NCBI GenBank assembly: GCA_902780495.1
Contig: CACZFM010000002.1
Span: forward strand, 1-64,000
DNA: 64,000 bases
Source of the DNA: an uncultured Bacteroidales bacterium
GTDB taxonomy: Bacteria > Bacteroidota > Bacteroidia > Bacteroidales > Paludibacteraceae
Direction of reading: 5' to 3'
The position numbers and the translations under genes are program-made. The notes under the pieces are model-generated. The model ran no database searches. It worked only from the letters and a program-made list of their open reading frames with translations, and was not told the origin of the DNA. Below, piece after piece: positions 18,227 through 26,997 of the stretch (position 1 is its first letter; each line of letters begins with the position of its first letter).

Positions 18227-19702
18227 ATGTTGTTTAACTCTATCGAATTTGCTCTCTTTTTGCCCATTGTCTTCTTCATTTATTGGGCAATAGGGTATAC
18301 ACATATTCACGGCAATCTCAAATTGCGGCTGCAAAATGCGTTTGTTGTCATCGCCAGTTATGTTTTTTACGGCTGGTGGGATTGGCGATTCCTCATTCTT
18401 ATCGCTTTTACATCTTTTTGCTCCTGGGGTAGTGGCTTGCTTATTGATAGAAGCAAAAATTTGCAATTTGAAATTATAAATTTGAAATTTGGTGCCAGAT
18501 CCTGGCTCATAGCCAATATCGTTCTTAATCTCGCCATCCTTGGTGTCTTTAAGTACTATGATTTCTTTGTGCGTGAGTTTGGACAATTATTTGGCGTTTC
18601 CACGGATAGCCTGCTACTCCGTATCATTTTGCCTGTCGGCATTTCGTTCTATACATTCCAAGCACTCTCGTATTCAATTGATGTTTATCGAAAAAAGATA
18701 GCACCCACACACGACATCATTGCTTTCTTTGCGTATGTAGCATTTTTTCCACAACTTGTCGCAGGTCCGATTGAACGTGCTACAAATCTTTTGCCGCAGT
18801 TTCAGACTAACCGTACGTTCGATTATAATCAAGCTGTGGACGGGATGCGCCAAATATTATGGGGCTTATTCAAAAAGATTGTTATTGCAGACAACTGCGC
18901 CGCGTACGTAGATCAAGTGTGGGCGACATACGATGCCCAAACAGGCAGTACCTTGCTTCTTGCTGCGATACTTTTCACTTTCCAGATTTACGGAGATTTT
19001 TCTGGCTACTCGGATATAGCTATCGGAACAGCGAGGTTGTTTGGCATCAAGTTGATGCGGAACTTTAATTATCCGTATTTCAGTAGAGATATAGCGGAGT
19101 TTTGGCGTCGTTGGCATATATCGCTTACTACGTGGTTTAGAGATTATGTCTATATTCCTCTCGGAGGTAGTCGGGTCGGGAAATGGAAGATTATCCGCAA
19201 TACGTTTGTTATTTTCTTGCTTTCCGGTTTTTGGCATGGTGCCAATTGGACGTTTATCATTTGGGGAGCGTATCATGCGTTGCTCTTTTTGCCCCTTATT
19301 CTTTTGGGCAAGAATCGCAAATATACCAACCAAGTAGCCGAAGGACGAATACTTCCCACATGGCGCGAAATATTTCAAATACTCTTCACGTTTATTCTCG
19401 TCGTTATAGGTTGGATCATTTTCCGCGCCGAAACAATTACGCAAGCATGGGATTTCCTCTGTGGAATATGCCACCCGTCTTTACTGTCCATACCATGGTT
19501 TGAGTCTGCAAAAGTGATACTGCCTATTCCTATCGTTCTTTTGCATCTCATTGTCTTGGAATGGTTCAATCGACACAACCAACATGGCTTGGCTATCGAA
19601 TCGCTGCCTCCCTTTTTTCGGTGGGGACTGTATCTCTATATTGGTATGTTAATTATAGTGTTCGGCACACAGCCAGAGACGTTTATATATTTCCAATTCT
19701 GA
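18227..19702 (+). CDS. MBOAT-family O-acyltransferase
   Basis: A 491-residue polytopic enzyme of the AlgI/DltB group, which moves an acyl (usually acetyl) group across the inner membrane onto an extracytoplasmic polysaccharide. Signature segments are YFSRDIAEFWRRWHISLTTW, FRDYVYIPLGGSR and LLSGFWHGANW, with the catalytic His337. Residues 76-92 (SKNLQFEIINLKFGARS) are encoded by an AT-rich imperfect repeat (18453-18490) and look like an inserted loop. Its stop codon overlaps the start of the next gene by one base, an SGNH-like partner as usual for these systems. The acceptor polymer is unknown; no dlt or alginate genes are nearby. Confidence 0.92.
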   Translation: MLFNSIEFALFLPIVFFIYWAIGYTHIHGNLKLRLQNAFVVIASYVFYGWWDWRFLILIAFTSFCSWGSGLLIDRSKNLQFEIINLKFGARSWLIANIVLNLAILGVFKYYDFFVREFGQLFGVSTDSLLLRIILPVGISFYTFQALSYSIDVYRKKIAPTHDIIAFFAYVAFFPQLVAGPIERATNLLPQFQTNRTFDYNQAVDGMRQILWGLFKKIVIADNCAAYVDQVWATYDAQTGSTLLLAAILFTFQIYGDFSGYSDIAIGTARLFGIKLMRNFNYPYFSRDIAEFWRRWHISLTTWFRDYVYIPLGGSRVGKWKIIRNTFVIFLLSGFWHGANWTFIIWGAYHALLFLPLILLGKNRKYTNQVAEGRILPTWREIFQILFTFILVVIGWIIFRAETITQAWDFLCGICHPSLLSIPWFESAKVILPIPIVLLHLIVLEWFNRHNQHGLAIESLPPFFRWGLYLYIGMLIIVFGTQPETFIYFQF

Positions 19703-20655
19703 TGAAAAGATTTATCTGTAAATGTTCATTATTCGCCTTGTTGGCTGTTGTGGGAGCAATCTTGCTACAACAAATCGTTGACCATGGATTAAAAAAGATG
19801 ACGAGTCATACGGCTACGCAAACATCCATAAGTCAGTTGCTATCTGATACACTCAATACGGATATTGTGATAATGGGAAATTCACGCGCTTTGTGTTCCT
19901 ATAACACTGCCATCATGGAAAAAGAAACGGGTATGAAAACATGGAATATTGGAGTGAGTGGTCAACCTTTCGGTATCAGTTATTTGCGGTATCAGTTGTA
20001 TGCATGGCATAATAAACAACCTAAATTGCTGATAATCAATATTGATAATACAGAGTTGGAGATGATATCAAATGGCTTTGGAAGAGAGGAATACTATCCG
20101 TATTTTTCGGATAATATGGTTCGCTCGTATCTCGATGTATATGGGTTTACGTGGAAAGATATATATGTCCCGATGTACAAATATTTCGGAGATTACAAAT
20201 TAATCGCCTATGGACTAATGTCATCTGTCGGTCTTTATCCTTTTGCATCTCAACAACATTATCATGGCTTTTTTAATTGTGATTTGCCGTTTGATGGACA
20301 GAGACTACACGAAATATTATCTCAAAAAGAGTTGGACCCCGCTTGTTGCGAATCGGATGCTATTCAATTACTTGAGAAATTTTTAGGAGATCTTGACAGA
20401 CAACCAATACATGTTATTTTTTGTTATGCGCCGCAATATCAATTATTATACAAACGGTTACAATTATCTGATTGCATGAACGTATATCATCAATTTAGTG
20501 ATCGGTATAATATTCCGTTATTAGATTACTCGTCTATTTCTTGGGGGAACGATAGTTCCTATTTCTATAATGCTAACCATATCAATTTATTGGGTTCTGA
20601 ATTGTTTACAACTCAATTGGTGCATGACATAGACTCGCTTGGTATTATCAAATAG
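19702..20655 (+). CDS. SGNH/DHHW-like partner of the MBOAT acyltransferase
   Basis: A 317-residue protein anchored by one N-terminal helix (about 6-25) with the rest outside the cytoplasm. The segment IVIMGNSRA gives an SGNH-type nucleophile candidate, Ser61. The C-terminal YNANHINLLGSELF resembles the Asp/Asn-x-x-His block of AlgJ/AlgX and DltD-like proteins, which complete transfer of the acyl group to the polymer. The canonical Asp before His is an Asn-Ala-Asn here, so activity needs testing. An in-frame upstream start at 19561 lies inside the MBOAT gene; ATG 19702, overlapping its TGA, is preferred. Codon use is more AT-rich than in neighbouring genes. Confidence 0.82.
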   Translation: MKRFICKCSLFALLAVVGAILLQQIVDHGLKKMTSHTATQTSISQLLSDTLNTDIVIMGNSRALCSYNTAIMEKETGMKTWNIGVSGQPFGISYLRYQLYAWHNKQPKLLIINIDNTELEMISNGFGREEYYPYFSDNMVRSYLDVYGFTWKDIYVPMYKYFGDYKLIAYGLMSSVGLYPFASQQHYHGFFNCDLPFDGQRLHEILSQKELDPACCESDAIQLLEKFLGDLDRQPIHVIFCYAPQYQLLYKRLQLSDCMNVYHQFSDRYNIPLLDYSSISWGNDSSYFYNANHINLLGSELFTTQLVHDIDSLGIIK

Positions 20656-20663
20656 ATCTATCG

Positions 20664-20718
20664 TCCCGTATCTGTCCTGTAGATCGCTCGTAGGTCGCTG
20701 CTAAATCGCAAGTAAAGG
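20664..20718. repeat. Degenerate 11-bp-period array, 5 units
   Basis: Five 11-bp units can be read from 20664 (TCCCGTATCTG, TCCTGTAGATC, GCTCGTAGGTC, GCTGCTAAATC, GCAAGTAAAGG). The first 18 bp, with one preceding base, recur exactly inside murC at 50701-50719. The array directly abuts the duplicated promoter module starting at 20717. Confidence 0.65.
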
Positions 20719-20745
20719 GATAAATTCCGAAAAATAATCAAAAAA

Positions 20746-20777
20746 TTTGCATATTCGAAAAAAAAGCATTACCTTTG
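20746..20777 (+). promoter_or_regulatory. Promoter in duplicated 62-bp module
   Basis: TTTG at 20746-20749 and TACCTTTG at 20770-20777 are 20 bp apart. The whole stretch 20717-20778 matches 54841-54902 at 57 of 62 positions with no gap. Confidence 0.9.
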
Positions 20778-20800
20778 CAGCCTGTTAAAAAAATCAAGGT

Positions 20801-21217
20801 ATGAAAAAGGCAATTATTTGGTCAAGTGTAGTCATCGTACTGGCATTGGCAGTATACATTTTTGTAAAGTTCTTCTACGTGTACAGCGAAGGAGTCAATG
20901 AAGGTGATATCAACTACTTCCAGCGTGAAGGCTTCATCTTCAAGACTTATGAGGGAAAGATGATTCAGACCGGTTATAATAGCCGAAACTCCAATGCTAC
21001 CATCCAGTCCAACGAGTTCAAATTCTCGGTGGTGGATGACAAAGTGGCGGAAGAATTGCAAGCAACCTCCGGCAGACAGGTTAAGTTGCATTGGCAACGC
21101 TATCTGGGCACGCTGCCTTGGCGCGGAAACAGCCAGTATGTCGTGACAAAAGTGGTGCCTTCCAAAAAGAAAACACCTGTCTCTCAACAGGATGTACTGC
21201 CCGATATACCGCAGTAA
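20801..21217 (+). CDS. Small membrane-anchored protein, conserved Bacteroidales type
   Basis: A 138-residue protein with one N-terminal membrane helix (about 4-24) followed by YSEGVNEGDINYFQREGFIFKTYEGKM. The rest is a small extracytoplasmic beta domain and a Pro/Lys/Gln-rich end. Proteins of this type are widespread in Bacteroidales and are often mislabelled 6-phosphogluconate dehydrogenase; nothing in this sequence supports that enzyme. The function is unknown. It has its own promoter, shared in sequence with that of the Pmp3/YqaE gene at 54930, which suggests coordinate control. The acyl-CoA synthetase gene follows after 41 bp and may be cotranscribed. Confidence 0.78.
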   Translation: MKKAIIWSSVVIVLALAVYIFVKFFYVYSEGVNEGDINYFQREGFIFKTYEGKMIQTGYNSRNSNATIQSNEFKFSVVDDKVAEELQATSGRQVKLHWQRYLGTLPWRGNSQYVVTKVVPSKKKTPVSQQDVLPDIPQ

Positions 21218-21258
21218 ACCATACGTATATTTTTGAAGTATAGATAGAAAGGTTCGTT

Positions 21259-22935
21259 ATGTTAACCAATCCGGAAGATAATTTAATCAAGATTTACGAG
21301 CGTTCGTTCCGTGAGCATTGGACTTTGCCCGCACTGACCGACTACGGAACGCCGAATACACTCACTTATGGCGACTTGGCCACGCATGTGGCTTGTTTGC
21401 ACCAATTGTTTCACCTGTGCGGAATAGAGCCGGGTGACCGTATTGCAGTGATGGGACGAAACAACTGCAACTGGATAACCGTTTATCTGGCATCTGTGAC
21501 CTATGGTGCCGTGATTGTTCCCATCTTGCAGGATTTCAAGGCGAACGATGCCTTGCATTTGCTCAACCACTCCGAATCCAAACTCTTTTTTGTGACCGAA
21601 CTTATTTGGGAAGGCTTTGAGTTGGAAGACCTGGAGACGGTGCAGGCGGTTTATTCGCTGACGGATTTCCACATCATTGCTTCACGCGGTGAGCACAAGG
21701 AAATCACATACGATGATGCTGTACAACAACACAAGCAGCAGTATCCCAATGGCTATATGGCGGACGATGTGCATTACATTGAGCGTAGCAATGCCGAACT
21801 GGCATCTATCAACTATACCTCTGGCACAACGGGTTTCTCCAAAGGTGTACTTACTCCCGCCAATGCCCTGGCAGGCAATATACATTTCGGTTTGTCCACC
21901 AAGTTGGTTTATCCGGGTTGCCGTCATGTGGTGTTCCTGCCTTTGGCACATGCTTACGGTTGTGCGATAGATTTTCTGTGCGTGTTGGCGGCCGGCGGTC
22001 ATTCTTACCTTATCGGTCGCACGCCTTCTCCCAAAATTCTGTTGCAGGCCTTTGCCGAAGTGAAGCCGACGCTGATTTTGACGGTGCCGCTTATTCTGGA
22101 GAAGATTTACAAGAAACAGATAGTGCCACAAATCAGTAAAGCGCCTATTTCGTGGGTGCTCCGTGTGCCTTTCTTGGATGAAATAGTGCTTGGTAAGATT
22201 CGCGAACAACTCATCAACGCTTTCGGTGGCTGCTTCGAGCAGATTATCATTGGCGGTGCGCCTCTGAATGCGGATGTAGAGGCTTTCTTGCGTAAAATCA
22301 AGTTCCCTGTTACGGTCGGCTATGGCATGACCGAATGTGCACCGCTGATTAGTTATGCCCATTGGGAGGAATACAAGCCCTTCTCCTGTGGTCGTCTGTT
22401 GCCCGGACTGATGGAGGCCAAGATTGACCGTCCCAACAAAGAAGGAGTAGGGGAAGTGCTGGTGAAAGGCGAAAATGTGATGCAGGGTTACTACAAGAAC
22501 CCGCAAGCCACTCGCGAAGTATTCACCAAAGACGGCTGGCTGAAAACAGGCGACTTGGGGTATATCGATGAAGACGGTTTCCTTTTCCTGAAAGGACGCA
22601 ATAAAACCATGCTCCTCGGTCCGAGCGGACAAAACATCTATCCGGAAGAGATAGAGGCCAAACTGAATAATCTGCCTTATGTGATGGAATCGATTGTCTT
22701 GCAGCACGAAGACCATCTTGTGGCATTGGTTTGTCCTGATTACGAGGCCGTGGATGCCAACCATCTGAATCGCAGTGAGTTGGAACTGGCAATGGAAGAA
22801 AACCGCAAAGCGTTGAACGAAATGCTTGCCAACTACGAACAAGTGACCAAAATAAAACTCTATCCTCACGAGTTCGAAAAAACGCCGAAGCGCTCTATCA
22901 AACGCTTCCTCTATACATCTATGGTGAATGAATAA
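21259..22935 (+). CDS. AMP-forming acyl-CoA synthetase
   Basis: A 558-residue adenylate-forming enzyme, most like long-chain fatty acid CoA ligases. The phosphate-binding motif YTSGTTGFSKGV lies at 186-197. GYGMTECAPLISY is the A5 region, WLKTGDLGYIDEDGFLFLKGRNK the A7-A8 hinge, and TPKRSIKRFLY at the end carries the A10 catalytic lysine. It activates a carboxylic acid with ATP and attaches CoA, probably for membrane lipid synthesis or exogenous fatty acid use. Its 3' end overlaps the coaX frame only if coaX starts at 22928; with ATG 22949 there is a short gap. Confidence 0.9.
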   Translation: MLTNPEDNLIKIYERSFREHWTLPALTDYGTPNTLTYGDLATHVACLHQLFHLCGIEPGDRIAVMGRNNCNWITVYLASVTYGAVIVPILQDFKANDALHLLNHSESKLFFVTELIWEGFELEDLETVQAVYSLTDFHIIASRGEHKEITYDDAVQQHKQQYPNGYMADDVHYIERSNAELASINYTSGTTGFSKGVLTPANALAGNIHFGLSTKLVYPGCRHVVFLPLAHAYGCAIDFLCVLAAGGHSYLIGRTPSPKILLQAFAEVKPTLILTVPLILEKIYKKQIVPQISKAPISWVLRVPFLDEIVLGKIREQLINAFGGCFEQIIIGGAPLNADVEAFLRKIKFPVTVGYGMTECAPLISYAHWEEYKPFSCGRLLPGLMEAKIDRPNKEGVGEVLVKGENVMQGYYKNPQATREVFTKDGWLKTGDLGYIDEDGFLFLKGRNKTMLLGPSGQNIYPEEIEAKLNNLPYVMESIVLQHEDHLVALVCPDYEAVDANHLNRSELELAMEENRKALNEMLANYEQVTKIKLYPHEFEKTPKRSIKRFLYTSMVNE

Positions 22936-22948
22936 ATATTGCGAAGGG

Positions 22949-23692
22949 ATGAATTTGTGCATCGACCAAGGTAATTCGCGCGTAAAAGTGGCGCTGTTTG
23001 ACGAGGGTGGAAAACTTGTCAAGCACTTGATGTACAAGCAGTTCTCATCTGCCGATGTGGAACGTCTCTTCTCGTTGTATCCTGCACTGACGAACAGTAT
23101 CATATCATCGGTGGTCAATCTGGAACCGGCACTTGTGAATGTGTTGCATCGTTTGAGCAACCGTTTCATTCTCTTCGATCACCATACGCCTGTCCCTATT
23201 CAGAACGATTACGAGTCACCCGAAACGCTTGGTCAAGACCGCTTGGCAGCTGCAGTAGGCGCATCATCGCTGTTTCCGGAAACTGATTTGCTCATTATTG
23301 ATGCCGGCTCGGCCATTACCTACGATGTTGTTACCGCTGACGGACATTATCTGGGTGGCAATATCGCACCGGGAATAAAGATGCGTTTCCGTTCCTTGCA
23401 CCAACTGACAAAGAAATTGCCACTGGTGGATGTGGATGAGAACTCGCTGATTCCGCTGTTTGGAAAAAATACTCCGGATGCCATCTCGGCAGGCGTTGTG
23501 CGTGGCGTTGCGTATGAGGTGAAAGGATACATCCAGACACTCTCCAAACGCGGACGCAAATCGCAGGTGGTGCTTACCGGCGGCAATGCACCGTTTATTC
23601 TTAATCATGTGAAAGCATCCATCCACCACGAACGGAATCTGGTGCTGATCGGACTCAATACAATATTGTCTCATGCTATTGAACGCCCATAA
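22949..23692 (+). CDS. coaX: Type III pantothenate kinase
   Basis: A 247-residue CoaX that phosphorylates pantothenate, the first step of CoA synthesis. The ASKHA-fold phosphate loops are clear: NLCIDQGNSRVKVALFD at the start and LLIIDAGSAITYDVV in the middle, along with ETLGQDRLAA and LGGNIAPGIKMR. I start at ATG 22949 because MNLCIDQGNS is the family N-terminus; ATG 22928 would add seven residues and overlap the previous gene by 8 bases. The order coaX, outer-membrane protein, TPR protein, lptC is familiar from Bacteroides. The upstream acyl-CoA synthetase links it to CoA supply and use. Confidence 0.95.
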   Translation: MNLCIDQGNSRVKVALFDEGGKLVKHLMYKQFSSADVERLFSLYPALTNSIISSVVNLEPALVNVLHRLSNRFILFDHHTPVPIQNDYESPETLGQDRLAAAVGASSLFPETDLLIIDAGSAITYDVVTADGHYLGGNIAPGIKMRFRSLHQLTKKLPLVDVDENSLIPLFGKNTPDAISAGVVRGVAYEVKGYIQTLSKRGRKSQVVLTGGNAPFILNHVKASIHHERNLVLIGLNTILSHAIERP

Positions 23693-23717
23693 TAACCCAA
23701 CAACAGCCAATACACCT

Positions 23718-24938
23718 ATGCAAGCCAATAGAATCGCCTTTTTTGTAATCTTGTTCCTTGGGAGTCTTTCCATGGCGGCACAAAATTCCACATCATCTCC
23801 TTCCTCGCGTTTTGGCTATGGAGAGATGGTGGACAACATTCCTACTGCTTATCGGGCAATGGGTGGCGTTTCTACAGGACTTCGCTCCTCTTCTGCCATC
23901 AATCCCTCGCAACCTGCTTCTTACACGGCTTGCGACAGTATGTCGTTCATGTTCGACATTGCCGGTAGTGTTATGTGGACGCAGTACAAAGATAGCAAAG
24001 GCGCTCGCAACCGTGCCAACGGAAATCTGGAATATGTGACAGTGCAGTTCCCTATTTGGAAACAACATATTGCGTTTTCTGCCGGTGTGATGCCCTATAG
24101 CGTTATCGGCTATAACTTTGCCCTTCGGGATAAAACCGATGTAGGGTCACACGGCTATACGGTGGAATATGCAGGTGAGGGCGGTATCACACAGGTTTAT
24201 GGCGGTTTGAGTTTCAATATCCTCAATTGGGTAGCATTAGGTGCCAATTTCTACTACATGTTCGGCGATGCAACCAATGTGACGGCATTGGCCTTTGATG
24301 AATCCAATCTGACCGATGTAATGATGTATAGGAATATGCACGTCAGTTCTTTCCGTTTCCGCTATGGTTTGCAGGCGTTTCACACCTTTGCCGATAAGCA
24401 TGAAGTGGTGTTGGGAGCCGTATTCGAGAATCGTAGCCGTCTGCGCGGAGAGTATTCGCAATATGAACTGATGACGCTTGACACCATTCCTGTCGATCAG
24501 GATGGTTTTCAGGTGCCGATGTTTTATAGTGTAGGTGTCGGTTACAACTATGCACAGCGATTGCAGCTGGCGTTTGATTATAGTTGTCATGCTTGGAGTA
24601 AAGCCGATTATTTCGGTGCAAAGAATCGCTTCTCTGACCGTCATCGTTATGCCTTAGGTGTCTCCTATCGTCACAATCCCTACGCTCGCAACTATGCACA
24701 ACGCATGACATGGCGTGTAGGCGCATCGATGCAGGATTCGTATGTGCGGCAACAGAATATATATGATTTCTCTGTTTCTATGGGACTTGGCTTCCCCTTC
24801 CGCACTACAGCTACGATGTTGAATTTTGCAGTAGAGTACAATCGCCGCAAGTCCATTGAAAACCTTACGGAGAACAACCTCAAATTTACGATTGCGGTCG
24901 GTGTAAACGAGGGTTGGTTCTTCAAACGTAAGTTGTGA
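23718..24938 (+). CDS. Outer-membrane beta-barrel protein
   Basis: A 406-residue protein with a signal peptide (about 1-20, AFFVILFLGSLSMAAQ). Next comes a segment with SRFGYGEMVDNIPTAYRAMGGVSTGLRSSSAINPSQPASY, typical of Bacteroidetes FadL-like porins. The remaining sequence alternates amphipathic strands ending in KFTIAVGVNEGWFFKRKL. It probably forms a barrel of about 12-14 strands that passes small hydrophobic or unknown substrates. ATG 23718 gives a proper signal peptide; an earlier in-frame ATG (23673) lies inside coaX. It is followed by a TPR protein and lptC, and the cluster may serve outer-membrane maintenance. Confidence 0.85.
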   Translation: MQANRIAFFVILFLGSLSMAAQNSTSSPSSRFGYGEMVDNIPTAYRAMGGVSTGLRSSSAINPSQPASYTACDSMSFMFDIAGSVMWTQYKDSKGARNRANGNLEYVTVQFPIWKQHIAFSAGVMPYSVIGYNFALRDKTDVGSHGYTVEYAGEGGITQVYGGLSFNILNWVALGANFYYMFGDATNVTALAFDESNLTDVMMYRNMHVSSFRFRYGLQAFHTFADKHEVVLGAVFENRSRLRGEYSQYELMTLDTIPVDQDGFQVPMFYSVGVGYNYAQRLQLAFDYSCHAWSKADYFGAKNRFSDRHRYALGVSYRHNPYARNYAQRMTWRVGASMQDSYVRQQNIYDFSVSMGLGFPFRTTATMLNFAVEYNRRKSIENLTENNLKFTIAVGVNEGWFFKRKL

Positions 24939-25004
24939 TAAAGCCTCTCGAAAACACTTTGGCATGTATTTTGTAAGGAAATAAATAGAAAAACCAAAAA
25001 AGAT

Positions 25005-26414
25005 ATGAAAAAGACATTATTTGTTATCGCTCTTTGCGCAACGTTGCCGCTCATGGCTGCTAATACTACCATGAGTTGTATCCCGTCTCACAAGTCTGCT
25101 GGTGTGTCGGCTGACGATGAACCGGAACCCACCATTTCGGACGAATGTCGCAAGAATGTATCTCTTTTCCATGAGAACGTTCGTGCCAAACAGTTCGAAA
25201 TTGCTTACGAACCATGGATGACTGTTTACACCGAATGTCCGAACGTAAACAAATCCGTATATACCGATGGCGCGAAGATTGTGGATTATTTCTATGCCAA
25301 GGCTAAAGCGGAAAACAACAAGGAAGAAATGACACGTTTGGCAAATCTTGCTTTGGAGATGTGCGACAAACGTATCAAATATTTCGGTGATGACCCCAAG
25401 TATCCTGCCGCCTATATCCTGGGTGAAAAGGGATTGGAGTATATTGAGCACTTCCCCGAAGATGAACTCAAAACCAATGCTTATGGTTGGTTAAAGGAAT
25501 CCATTTCCGGTTTGCAAAGCGGTTCCAAAATAACCGTGTTGGTTGAGTTCTTTAAACTCAGTTATGGTCTCTATCGTTCCAATCCGAACCAATATGCAGA
25601 GCAGTTCATTGCCGATTATACGATGGTGAATAGTTATCTTACTACTATCGCGGAAAATCCGAAAAGCAAGAACGCTTCTGCCGCTGAGCAGAATAAAGGC
25701 TTTGTGGATGAAATGTTCGCCACATCCGGTGCCGCTGATTGCGAAAAGATGGATCAACTCTATGCATCGTATGTGGAAACCAACGGACAGAATCTGGAAA
25801 AGATGCTCAATCTGATGAGCCTGTATAAGCGTGTCAATTGTACAGAGTCAGAGGTGTATTTTGCCGCTGCCGAAAAGGTACACCAAATGCAACCGACTGA
25901 GGAATCTGCCGCCGGTTGTGCAAAAATGTGCTACAAGAAAGAGGATTGGAAAGGTGCCTTGAAATATTATCAGGAAGCAGTCAGTCTGATTGAGGAAGCA
26001 GACGATGAAGATAAGGATGATTACTATTATATGATGGCACTCATCCAGATGGATAAACTGAAGAATTATCCGGAGGCTCGCAATTATGCTCGCATGAGTT
26101 TGGAGGCAAATCCGAATATGGGGCGCTGCTATATTTTGATAGGAATGTGCTACGCGGGTACAAAGCCTTATTCACAGGCCGAATATGGTGCCAAAGCTGC
26201 CATCCTGAACAAGACCGTTTATTGGGCAGCGGTTGATCAGTTCATAAAAGCCAAAGAGGTGGATCCTTCTTGTGCGGCGGATGCTAATCAGTTGATTGCT
26301 TCGTACAGCAAGTATTTTCCGACAAAGGAAGAACGCTTCGATCTTCCGAACGACTTTAGTGGTACAGTATTCATCGTTGGCGGATGGATCAATGAGAGAA
26401 CCTATATTCGATAA
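25005..26414 (+). CDS. Exported tetratricopeptide-repeat protein
   Basis: A 469-residue periplasmic protein with a signal peptide (MKKTLFVIALCATLPLMAA) and several TPR-like helix pairs. The clearest lie in the C-terminal half, such as CAKMCYKKEDWKGALKYYQEAVSLIEEA and EARNYARMSLEANPNMGRCYILIGMCYAG. TPR domains hold protein partners together; the partner here is not known. It lies between the barrel gene and lptC, which overlaps its last 23 bases, so translation of lptC may depend on it. Confidence 0.85.
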   Translation: MKKTLFVIALCATLPLMAANTTMSCIPSHKSAGVSADDEPEPTISDECRKNVSLFHENVRAKQFEIAYEPWMTVYTECPNVNKSVYTDGAKIVDYFYAKAKAENNKEEMTRLANLALEMCDKRIKYFGDDPKYPAAYILGEKGLEYIEHFPEDELKTNAYGWLKESISGLQSGSKITVLVEFFKLSYGLYRSNPNQYAEQFIADYTMVNSYLTTIAENPKSKNASAAEQNKGFVDEMFATSGAADCEKMDQLYASYVETNGQNLEKMLNLMSLYKRVNCTESEVYFAAAEKVHQMQPTEESAAGCAKMCYKKEDWKGALKYYQEAVSLIEEADDEDKDDYYYMMALIQMDKLKNYPEARNYARMSLEANPNMGRCYILIGMCYAGTKPYSQAEYGAKAAILNKTVYWAAVDQFIKAKEVDPSCAADANQLIASYSKYFPTKEERFDLPNDFSGTVFIVGGWINERTYIR

Positions 26415-26964
26415 ATCATTGCTTAGACACACTATTTTCATAGGAATAGTGTGTCTTTGTCTCTTTTCCTGTGTCAAGGCGCGCAAGTTACATGCTCCTG
26501 CCATTTCGGACAGGGCATTGGCTCCTATCTTGGATGTAGATAGCGTCTCTACATTGATTTCCGACTCCGGTATTACTCGTTATCGGATAACTGCCCCCAG
26601 ATGGCTGATTTATGACAAAGCGTCACCGTCCTTTTGGTGCTTCCCGAAAGGTATTTATTTGGAGAAGTTTAGCGAGGACATGCAGATAGATGCATCTCTG
26701 ATTGCTGATTCTGCTCGCTATTTGGATAGCGAAGGAGTTTGGGAATTGTGGGGAAATGTACATGCTGTCAACGAACGTGGCGAAACATTCGATACGCCAT
26801 TGCTTATCTGGGAACAGCGCGAAGAACGTATTCATTCCGATTCCTCCATCACCATCACGCGTGACGCATCGGTGATTATTGGGGTCGGTTTTGAAAGCAA
26901 TCAGACCATGACACAGTACACCATTCTTCAACCCACAGGTTATTTCCCTGTTGAATCAGAATAA
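26392..26964 (+). CDS. lptC: LPS export protein LptC, lipoprotein form
   Basis: A 190-residue LptC-like protein that hands lipopolysaccharide from the LptBFG complex to LptA. It has a hydrophobic start ending in the lipobox LFSC (Cys27), so it appears to be a lipoprotein, as in many Bacteroidetes. The beta-jellyroll body includes YRITAPRWLIYD, YLDSEGVWELWGNVHAVNERGETFDTPLLIW and ITITRDASVIIGVGFESNQTMTQYTI. ATG 26392 overlaps the TPR gene by 23 bases. An LptF/LptG-type permease lies at 30509 in this window but in another unit. Confidence 0.85.
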   Translation: MREPIFDKSLLRHTIFIGIVCLCLFSCVKARKLHAPAISDRALAPILDVDSVSTLISDSGITRYRITAPRWLIYDKASPSFWCFPKGIYLEKFSEDMQIDASLIADSARYLDSEGVWELWGNVHAVNERGETFDTPLLIWEQREERIHSDSSITITRDASVIIGVGFESNQTMTQYTILQPTGYFPVESE

Positions 26965-26997
26965 ATTTAATCATATTTCATTATACCAACAACGCTT

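Noticed and set aside
19561..19701. Upstream extension of the SGNH-like gene to 19561
   Set aside because: It would lie wholly within the MBOAT gene in another frame; ATG 19702 overlaps the MBOAT stop and gives a normal membrane anchor.
20801..21217. Label 6-phosphogluconate dehydrogenase for the 138-residue protein
   Set aside because: The protein is far too short, has one membrane anchor and lacks a Rossmann fold; the label is a known mis-annotation of this family.
21682..23169. A 495-codon open frame on the minus strand across the acyl-CoA synthetase and coaX
   Set aside because: It is antisense to two genes with full catalytic motifs, has a composition expected from mirrored codon bias (many His, Gln, Arg), and has no promoter or recognisable domain.
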